From Gp6-AA40 sp050742535 (lineage in GTDB: Bacteria; Acidobacteriota; Vicinamibacteria; Vicinamibacterales; UBA2999): a stretch of DNA of 8,378 nucleotides. A program made the position numbers and the translations under genes. The DNA lies in assembly GCA_050742535.1 (NCBI GenBank), contig JBOGIQ010000272.1, forward strand, positions 1 through 8,378, given 5' to 3'. Under the pieces are notes generated by a model. The model saw nothing but the letters and a program-made list of their open reading frames with translations, was not told where the DNA came from and made no database searches. This document shows, piece by piece, positions 1 through 5,944 of this stretch. Positions within the stretch are counted from its first letter, which is position 1; each line of letters starts with the position of its first letter.

Positions 1-588
1 GCTGGCACCTACCTCATCCTCGACACCGACTTCGCCATGCGCGCAATCGGTTCGGAGGTCGGGTTCGTCAGAACCTACGCGCAGGGATTCTTGTATCGGC
101 GGCTGCCGATGAAGCGGCGTGCCGTGATCGCGTTCGGCGCGCGCGTCGGCGCGGCGCACGGGTTCGAGCGGGTCATCGGCGATCAGTCCGTCAGCGCCCT
201 GCCCGCAAGCGAGCGGTTCTTTGCCGGCGGCGACACCAGCGTCCGCGGGTTCTCGCTCGACCGGCTGGGCAACGAGGAGACGATCAGCCCGAACGGGTTT
301 CCGCTCGGCGGCAACAGCGTCGTGATTCTGAACGGGGAGCTGCGGATGAAGCTGTTCGGGGCGTTCCAGGGCGTCGGCTTCGTCGATGCCGGCAACGTCT
401 TCCCACTGGCCAGCGACCTGAGCGTGACCGATCTGCGGCCGGCCGCGGGCTTCGGCGTCCGGGTCAACACCGATTTCGGACCGATTCGGATGGACCTCGG
501 CTTCAACCTCGACCCGCAGCAGTTCCGTGAGGACATCCCGCGCGAGCGCCGGATGGTATTTCATATTTCTATCGGGCAGGCATTCTGA
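1..588 (+). CDS. Omp85-family (BamA/TamA-type) outer membrane barrel protein, C-terminal part
   Basis: The 5' end lies outside the window; the frame is open from base 1 and gives 195 residues. Around visible residues 71-84 is ERFFAGGDTSVRGF, which matches the conserved Omp85 barrel signature with the VRGF motif of loop 6. After it come alternating barrel-like strands (GVGFVDAGNVF, GFGVRVNTDFGPIRMDLGF) and a C-terminal phenylalanine, typical of outer membrane proteins recognised by the BAM machine. Omp85 proteins insert or translocate beta-barrel proteins at the outer membrane. POTRA domains would be upstream and cannot be seen, so BamA, TamA or another subfamily cannot be separated. The stop TGA overlaps the ATG of the following SurA-like gene by one base, which suggests translational coupling and a shared role in outer membrane assembly. 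The family call is firm; the subfamily is not. Confidence 0.9.
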   Translation, partial: AGTYLILDTDFAMRAIGSEVGFVRTYAQGFLYRRLPMKRRAVIAFGARVGAAHGFERVIGDQSVSALPASERFFAGGDTSVRGFSLDRLGNEETISPNGFPLGGNSVVILNGELRMKLFGAFQGVGFVDAGNVFPLASDLSVTDLRPAAGFGVRVNTDFGPIRMDLGFNLDPQQFREDIPRERRMVFHISIGQAF

Positions 589-1139
589 TGGCTGACTCCC
601 AACCGCCGCGTCGCGCCTCCCACTGGCCTTTAACCACGAAGACCGCGAACCTCTTCGTCCATTTCTTCGCGTGCGTCGCGATCTTCGCGGTCTTCGCGGT
701 CGACTCCACGGCGCAGCAGGTACTCGATCGCGTCGTCGCGCGCGTCGGGTCGGCGGCGATCACGCAGACGGACGTCGAGGCGGCGGTGGCGTTCGGGATC
801 GTCGATCCGAAAGCGGGCGATCCCGTCAAGCTGATGATCGACCGGCGGTTGATGCTTGCCGAAGTGAACCGGCTCCCTCCGCCGGAACCGGATATGAGAG
901 CCATTCAGGCGCTGATGGTGAATATGAAGACGGCTGCGGGTCCGGACGTGAATGCGGTGATGAAGCGCACCGGCGTGGACGACAAGCGGCTCAGCGAGCT
1001 CGCGCGCGAGACGCTGCGCATCCAGAGCTACGTGCTGAAGCGGTTCCCGACTGGTCCCCGGTCGGAAGAGCAGCGGGCACGCTGGCTCAACGACCTGCGC
1101 GTCCGCGGCGACGTCGCCGAGGTTCCTACCCCACGATAG
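588..1139 (+). CDS. SurA N-terminal-domain-like periplasmic protein without PPIase domain
   Basis: A 183-residue exported protein. Residues 1-20 are polar with basic residues, 21-38 are hydrophobic, and a signal peptidase I site is likely after STA (about 42/43). The mature start VLDRVVARVGSAAITQTDVEAA, followed by a LMIDRRLMLAEV helix and a long helical tail ending in WLNDLRVRGDV, resembles the chaperone domain of SurA/parvulin-type proteins, where a short strand and an 'IT..D' turn open the fold. The protein ends without a parvulin domain; full SurA is about 430 residues. It overlaps the Omp85 gene by one base (TGATG), so a role as periplasmic escort for barrel proteins is a reasonable inference. 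The signal peptide is encoded by an inverted repeat (633-700). The last 14 bases overlap the convergent protease gene. The call rests on pattern, not on a search. Confidence 0.75.
   Translation: MADSQPPRRASHWPLTTKTANLFVHFFACVAIFAVFAVDSTAQQVLDRVVARVGSAAITQTDVEAAVAFGIVDPKAGDPVKLMIDRRLMLAEVNRLPPPEPDMRAIQALMVNMKTAAGPDVNAVMKRTGVDDKRLSELARETLRIQSYVLKRFPTGPRSEEQRARWLNDLRVRGDVAEVPTPR
633..700. repeat. Inverted repeat, CCACGAAGACCGCGAA type, inside a signal-peptide coding region
   Basis: The arms are accacgaagaccgcgaa (633-649) and ttcgcggtcttcgcggt (684-700). They are 17-bp reverse complements with one mismatch; the inner 13 bp (637-649 and 684-696) are perfect. The preceding bases cttt fit the ttaaccacgaag form of a dispersed repeat seen between genes in several bacterial phyla (recollection, not a search). 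Here it lies wholly inside the SurA-like gene. The left arm encodes TTKTAN and the right arm FAVFAV. Confidence 0.75.
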
Positions 1140-1950
1140 CGATTCGCAGTACCTCCAGCGAGTTGAAGCCCGCGTGGCTGATGAGCGGCGCCACGCTGCT
1201 GCGCCGCCGCAGATAGAGCACCGCCCACACCGCGCCAAGCGCTCCGGTCGTCACGGCCGCATCCCACCCCTGGACGGCGTGGCCGAGGCCGAACGCCACG
1301 CTGAGCACGATGACGCCGGCACGCGCGCCGCCGAGGTGCAGCTCGAAGCGCCGCAGCAGAAACGCGCGCTGCAGTTCCTCGCGGACGCCACCGGCGAAGA
1401 TCGCCACCAGCGCGAACGCCGCGGCATTCATCGCGCCTCCGCTCGCCAGCTGTTCCATGGGATTCGTCTCGACGTTGTGCAGCGCCGGTGCGAGCAGGCG
1501 GATCGCATTGAGCAGCACGACGACCATCAGGAATATCCAGGGGACGAGGGCGAGGCCGAGCAGCGTCTCCCGCAGCAGCGGCCGGCGTCCCAGCCAGAGT
1601 TCCTTGACGCTTTCGCCGTGCGCCCGGGTCAGGACCACCATCAGCCCGATCAGCAGGACCGTGTCCGCCAGCGACATCGTCACGACGAACGAAAGAGAAA
1701 ACTGGCCATCCCTCGTCTGCGGATTCCAGCCGAAGACTCCCATCATCACTGCCTGCAGCAGAAGCTGGGTGGGAACGCTCGAACAGAGGAGGACTTCGCT
1801 GATGGCGAGCGCGCGCCTTTGTGCGTTGCTGGCACCCTTGAAAGGGTGGCCTACGCTTTCCGGAGCGTAGGGCGCCGCTTCGTAGGGCGCCCCTTTAGGG
1901 GTGCCGTCGATCGGCTCGGAAACGAACGGTTCAGCTGGCGTCTCGTTCAC
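1126..1950 (-). CDS. CPBP family intramembrane metalloprotease (CAAX protease / Abi type)
   Basis: A 274-residue multi-pass membrane protein with all three CPBP motifs: EExxxR as EELQR (E191, E192, R195), FxxxH as FGLGH (F220, H224) and HxxxN as HAGFN (H259, N263). These are the glutamates, histidines and asparagine of the glutamate-type intramembrane protease site. Hydrophobic segments lie near residues 50-72, 86-107, 130-152, 172-188, 206-222 and 238-256. Family members process prenylated proteins or peptides; the substrate here is unknown. The start is GTG at 1948-1950 with no clear ribosome binding site. Residues 16-41, rich in Ala, Pro, Gly and Tyr, are encoded by palindromic repeats, so the N-terminus may be an extension and a later start is possible. 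The gene is convergent with the SurA-like gene (14-bp overlap) and divergent from the response regulator. Confidence 0.9.
   Translation of the reverse strand: MNETPAEPFVSEPIDGTPKGAPYEAAPYAPESVGHPFKGASNAQRRALAISEVLLCSSVPTQLLLQAVMMGVFGWNPQTRDGQFSLSFVVTMSLADTVLLIGLMVVLTRAHGESVKELWLGRRPLLRETLLGLALVPWIFLMVVVLLNAIRLLAPALHNVETNPMEQLASGGAMNAAAFALVAIFAGGVREELQRAFLLRRFELHLGGARAGVIVLSVAFGLGHAVQGWDAAVTTGALGAVWAVLYLRRRSSVAPLISHAGFNSLEVLRIAIVG
1831..1905. repeat. Cluster of three palindromes within the protease 5' coding region
   Basis: Three adjacent hairpin sequences. 1833-1848 is caccctt/aagggtg. 1850-1871 is cctacgct/agcgtagg with a TTCCGG loop. 1886-1905 is ggcgcccc/ggggtgcc with a TTTA loop and one stem mismatch (G-U in RNA). 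The 10-mer gtagggcgcc occurs twice, at 1867-1876 and 1882-1891, 15 bp apart. A further copy of the third hairpin lies at 1974-1993. The cluster encodes residues 16-41 of the protease. Confidence 0.7.
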
Positions 1951-1973
1951 GTCAATTCACGGTCTGGACGCAG

Positions 1974-1993
1974 GGCGCCCCGTCAGGGGTGCC
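1974..1993. repeat. Second copy of the ggcgcccc/ggggtgcc hairpin
   Basis: The stem arms are identical in sequence to those at 1886-1905, including the same single mismatch, but the 4-base loop is GTCA instead of TTTA. It lies in the 97-bp space between the divergently transcribed protease and response regulator genes, 55 bp before the regulator's ATG. It is a member of a local repeat family and could also be read as an operator or an attenuator stem; nothing in the sequence decides this. Confidence 0.65.
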
Positions 1994-2047
1994 AAAGTCA
2001 CTGCTGTGCTGGATCGTGTAAAACCTACAAAGTACCATCGACCTGTA

Positions 2048-3436
<1,389 letters not shown>

Positions 3437-3439
3437 GTC

Positions 3440-3467
3440 TTTTGCCTTTTGCCTTTTGCCCTTTGAC
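3440..3467. repeat. TTTTGCC heptamer tandem repeat between regulator and kinase genes
   Basis: Three perfect TTTTGCC units (3440-3446, 3447-3453, 3454-3460) are followed by a degenerate one, ctttgac (3461-3467). The array fills most of the 40-bp gap between the regulator stop and the kinase ATG. Each unit contains a TTG; because the period is seven, only the one at 3456 is in frame with the kinase and could be miscalled as its start. Such heptamers are frequent between genes in some Acidobacteriota (recollection). Confidence 0.85.
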
Positions 3468-3476
3468 TTTCAGGGA

Positions 3477-5300
3477 ATGCGATTAAGCATCCGCGCGAAG
3501 CAGATCGCCGGCGTCACCGTCATCGTCGCCGTGACGGTGCTGGCGATGAGCGGCCTTTACATCTCGCGCCTCACCAACATCATCGTCGGTGAGAGCTATT
3601 CGCGCGCGCAGGTGCTCGCCCGCACCATCCTGCACCGCGTCACCGAGCTGGCCATCGATCCCGCCGATCCCTATGCCGCGCTCCGGAACGATTCCGGATT
3701 GCGGTCGATTCTCGAGGCCAGCATCTACGACCCGGCGGTGACGAGCGCCGCCATCGTGAACTCCGAGGGCATCATCGTGATGCACCGCGAGCCGCGGCTC
3801 ATCGGCGAACCGACGCCGCCGCGCCCCGAGCTGGCGGCCCTGGACGCTGCGGACTGGATCAGGCGGCTGGCCATCATCTACTCCGGCGACGGCCTCACGC
3901 TCGAAGTGCGGCAGCTCCTCGTCGTCGGGACCGAGAACTTTGGTTCGATCCGCGTGAGCGTCTCGACGCTGTTGATGCGCCGTGCGCTCGAGGATTCGCT
4001 CGGCCCGGCCCTGATCGCCGCGGGCGTTGCCCTGCTGATCGCCGTGTTCGTCGCCGGGCTGCTCTCGCAGCTCATGCTGCGGCCGATACACGTGCTGCGC
4101 AGCGGCCTCACGCGCCTGGGGCGCGGCGAATTCGGCGTCACGCTCGACCTGCCGCCAGGCGACGAGTTCAGCGAGCTGGGCACGTTCTTCAACACCGTCA
4201 GCCGTCAGCTGTCCGTCGACCGCTCGCAGCTGGCCGACCAGAAAGCCAGCCTCGAATCGCTGGTCGAGCACCTCGAGGACGCAGTCGCGCTGTTCAATCC
4301 CGCTGGCGAGCTGCTGTTCACCAATCCGGCGATGCAGTCCACCTTCGCCGCGACCGCGATCGGCAAGCCGGTCAGCGCGCTGCTGGCGCCAGGGCATTCA
4401 TATCGGACGCTTGTCGAAGAGACGCTGGCCCTGCGTCGCTCGCGCGGTCCGGTACAGATCGACGAGGACCAGCTCGCCATCGCGCACGCCATTCCCGGCG
4501 CCAACGGCGAGCTGGTCGGCATCCTGCTCGTCGTCCGCAACCTCGCGTACGTGTCGCGGATGCAGTCCACGATTGCGTACTCGCGCAAGCTCGTCGCGCT
4601 GGGCCGCCTGACGGCCGGCATCGCGCACGAGGTGAAGAATCCGCTCAACGCGATGATGATCCACCTCGAGCTGCTGCGAACGAAGATCCGCAAGAGCGCG
4701 CTGGTGCCGGCCGGCGCCGGGGGGCTGCTCGGCGACACGGCGAAGGGCGACGAGAATCTGCTCCAGCACGTCGGGGTGATCGAAACGGAGATCCGCCGCC
4801 TCGACGAAGTGGTCCAGGGCTTTTTGAAGTTCACGCGCCCCGAGGACCTGCGGCTGCAGGCGGTGCGTGCGTCCGTGCTCTTCGAGGAGATGCTGCCGAT
4901 CGTCCAGCCGGAGGCGCGCAAGAACGACGTCCGCGTCAGCATTGAAACGCCGGACGCTCAGCTGGCGGTCAACGGCGACTCCGCGATGCTGCGCCAGGCG
5001 CTCCTGAACCTGGCGATGAACGCCTGCCAGGCGATGCCGAACGGGGGGACGCTGCGGCTGGCCAGCGCGGCCGCATCGAATGACCGGGTGGAGCTTCGCG
5101 TCGAGGATACCGGGGTCGGCATCCCGCCCGAGGACCTCGGCCGGATCTTTGACCTGTACTTCACAACGAAGGATCATGGAACCGGGATCGGGCTGTCGAT
5201 GGTCTACCGGATCATCCAGATGCACGACGGCGAGATCGAAGTGGAATCCACTCCCGGCCGCGGGACGACGTTCACGGTCCTGCTGCCGAGAGCCGAGTAG
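3477..5300 (+). CDS. Membrane sensor histidine kinase, HAMP-PAS-HisKA-HATPase
   Basis: 607 residues from ATG 3477. TM1 is about 9-30, an extracytoplasmic sensor region about 31-172 (Cache-like in size), TM2 about 177-198, and HAMP about 200-252 with P203 and a DEFSELG end. A PAS-like domain spans about 262-365. The HisKA motif is GIAHEVKNPLN with H384 as phospho-acceptor. The ATPase has an N-box with N515, G1 DTGVGIP (D544) and G2 GTGIGL (568-573). This is the NtrB/ZraS-like architecture that partners NtrC-type regulators, and the gene follows such a regulator by 40 bp. An in-frame TTG at 3456 lies in heptamer repeats and was not used; the AGGG before ATG 3477 is closer than ideal. The linker between the two dimerisation helices (about 405-427) looks longer than usual. 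The signal sensed is unknown. Confidence 0.95.
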   Translation: MRLSIRAKQIAGVTVIVAVTVLAMSGLYISRLTNIIVGESYSRAQVLARTILHRVTELAIDPADPYAALRNDSGLRSILEASIYDPAVTSAAIVNSEGIIVMHREPRLIGEPTPPRPELAALDAADWIRRLAIIYSGDGLTLEVRQLLVVGTENFGSIRVSVSTLLMRRALEDSLGPALIAAGVALLIAVFVAGLLSQLMLRPIHVLRSGLTRLGRGEFGVTLDLPPGDEFSELGTFFNTVSRQLSVDRSQLADQKASLESLVEHLEDAVALFNPAGELLFTNPAMQSTFAATAIGKPVSALLAPGHSYRTLVEETLALRRSRGPVQIDEDQLAIAHAIPGANGELVGILLVVRNLAYVSRMQSTIAYSRKLVALGRLTAGIAHEVKNPLNAMMIHLELLRTKIRKSALVPAGAGGLLGDTAKGDENLLQHVGVIETEIRRLDEVVQGFLKFTRPEDLRLQAVRASVLFEEMLPIVQPEARKNDVRVSIETPDAQLAVNGDSAMLRQALLNLAMNACQAMPNGGTLRLASAAASNDRVELRVEDTGVGIPPEDLGRIFDLYFTTKDHGTGIGLSMVYRIIQMHDGEIEVESTPGRGTTFTVLLPRAE

Positions 5301-5301
5301 T

Positions 5302-5305
5302 AGGA
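5302..5305 (+). promoter_or_regulatory. Shine-Dalgarno AGGA that favours the second ATG of the lipoprotein gene
   Basis: AGGA lies only one base before ATG 5307 but seven bases before the in-frame ATG 5313. Normal spacing therefore favours 5313 and shortens the protein by two residues. The site sits directly behind the kinase's stop, so initiation is probably coupled to kinase translation. Confidence 0.55.
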
Positions 5306-5312
5306 CATGAAA

Positions 5313-5909
5313 ATGGAATTCAGAATGCAGAATTCAGAATGCAGGCTTGCGGTGCGAGGCCGTGTAGCAACGGCTGCATTCTGCATTTTGCATTCTGCAT
5401 TACTGGTTTCACTGGTCGCCTGCGGTACCAAAGCCCGCGCCGAGGTGATTCCGGAAGGTCCGCCGCTGGCCGTCCCCACCGCGCCCGCGCATCAGATCGC
5501 CGCCGAGCAGGTGGCGGAAGCGCCCGAACCCGAGCCGCCTCCTGCGCCGGAGCCGGCGGTGCCTCCGAAGCCAACGGTCACGGCACCCCCGCCGCGTCCC
5601 CGCGCCGAAGCACCGCCGTCGCAGCCCGCGGCCACGCCGCAGCCCGAGACAGCAACCGTTCGCGTCGCGCCGGCACCGACGTCGACATCTGCCGCCGACG
5701 AGCGCAAGGTGCGCGACCTGATGGGCAAGGCCTCTGCGGACCTCGCACGCGTCGACTACAAGAGGCTGAGCAAGGAAGGGCAGGCTCAGTACGATCAGTC
5801 CAAGCGTTTCTCCGAGGATGCGCAGGCGGCAATCAAGGAACGCAGATTCGAGTACGCCCTCACCCTGGCGGAAAAGGCGGCCGACATCGCCGCCGAACTT
5901 GCTCGCTGA
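5313..5909 (+). CDS. Proline-rich lipoprotein with C-terminal helical domain
   Basis: 198 residues. I do not recognise a named family. Residues 1-20 are polar with RGR before a hydrophobic stretch (21-36) ending in the lipobox LVAC, with C37 as the predicted lipidated cysteine. Residue +2 is glycine, which fits outer membrane sorting in organisms following the Lol rule. Residues about 45-125 are rich in Pro, Ala and Glu with runs such as PEPEPPPAPEP, probably an extended spacer across the periplasm. Residues 127-198 are charged and helical (KVRDLMGKASADLARVD, then FEYALTLAEKAADIAAELA), TPR-like in feel. The gene starts 12 bp after the kinase stop, so it is likely co-transcribed with the two-component pair and may report envelope state to it or be its target. 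The signal peptide is encoded by an inverted repeat (5321-5397). ATG 5307 is an alternative start. Confidence 0.8.
   Translation: MEFRMQNSECRLAVRGRVATAAFCILHSALLVSLVACGTKARAEVIPEGPPLAVPTAPAHQIAAEQVAEAPEPEPPPAPEPAVPPKPTVTAPPPRPRAEAPPSQPAATPQPETATVRVAPAPTSTSAADERKVRDLMGKASADLARVDYKRLSKEGQAQYDQSKRFSEDAQAAIKERRFEYALTLAEKAADIAAELAR
5321..5397. repeat. Inverted repeat, CAGAATGCAG type, inside the lipoprotein signal-peptide coding region
   Basis: The arms lie at 5321-5344 and 5374-5397. They are 24 bp and match as reverse complements at 22 positions, around a 29-bp centre. The left arm is built of cagaatgcag and aattcagaatgcag units, the right arm of ctgcattctgcat and ttgcattctg units. The element is much richer in A+T than the flanking genes. 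It is the sort of palindrome usually seen between genes; here it supplies codons 3-29 of the lipoprotein. Confidence 0.85.
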
Positions 5910-5919
5910 GCCCGCGCGC

Positions 5920-5925
5920 TAGAAT
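5920..5925 (+). promoter_or_regulatory. Possible -10 box TAGAAT just before the MASE1 kinase start
   Basis: TAGAAT matches the TATAAT consensus at five of six positions and ends eight bases before the TTG start. Transcription starting about seven bases downstream would produce a nearly leaderless mRNA. No convincing -35 was seen; TTGCTC at 5899-5904 is a poor match at 15-bp spacing. Tentative. Confidence 0.35.
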
Positions 5926-5944
5926 CAGCCCTCTTGGCTGAATC
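5922..5944 (+). other. Small hairpin enclosing the TTG start of the MASE1 kinase
   Basis: tcagcc (5925-5930) and ggctga (5936-5941) form a perfect 6-bp stem around the loop ctctt. After one mismatch, two more pairs (5922-5923 with 5943-5944) extend it. The start codon TTG 5934-5936 spans the loop and first stem base. It could hold the start codon in structure or act as a dyad operator. It is too weak and has no T-run, so a terminator is unlikely. Confidence 0.4.

Noticed and set aside
660..680. Lipobox at FFAC (C29) in the SurA-like protein
   Set aside because: The cysteine lies in the middle of the hydrophobic core and is followed by more hydrophobic residues; the STA site after the core fits signal peptidase I better.
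1830..1845. TGGCAC as a sigma-54 promoter element
   Set aside because: No TTGC follows at the required spacing, and it is part of the hairpin cluster. Other TGGCAC matches (for example at 3-8) also lack the -12 part.
1831..1993. CRISPR array or rho-independent terminators among the repeats
   Set aside because: There are no regular spacers of 25-40 bp between identical repeats, and no T-runs follow the stems.
1901..2047. Extended N-terminus of the response regulator
   Set aside because: The open frame runs back through hairpin repeat sequence and overlaps the start of the divergent gene; the receiver domain begins just after ATG 2048.
2003..2047. Sigma-70 promoter before the response regulator (TAAAAC or TACAAA as -10)
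   Set aside because: Each matches only four of six positions and no acceptable -35 is present at 16-18 bp; not supportable.
3456..3476. TTG 3456 as start of the NtrB-like kinase
   Set aside because: It lies inside the TTTTGCC heptamer array, which contains a TTG in every unit; ATG 3477 begins right at the basic stretch before the first membrane helix.
5339..5941. Plus-strand frame overlapping the lipoprotein in another phase
   Set aside because: It lacks a signal or domain and is Arg/Gly/Ala-rich; the lipobox and helical tail support the other frame.
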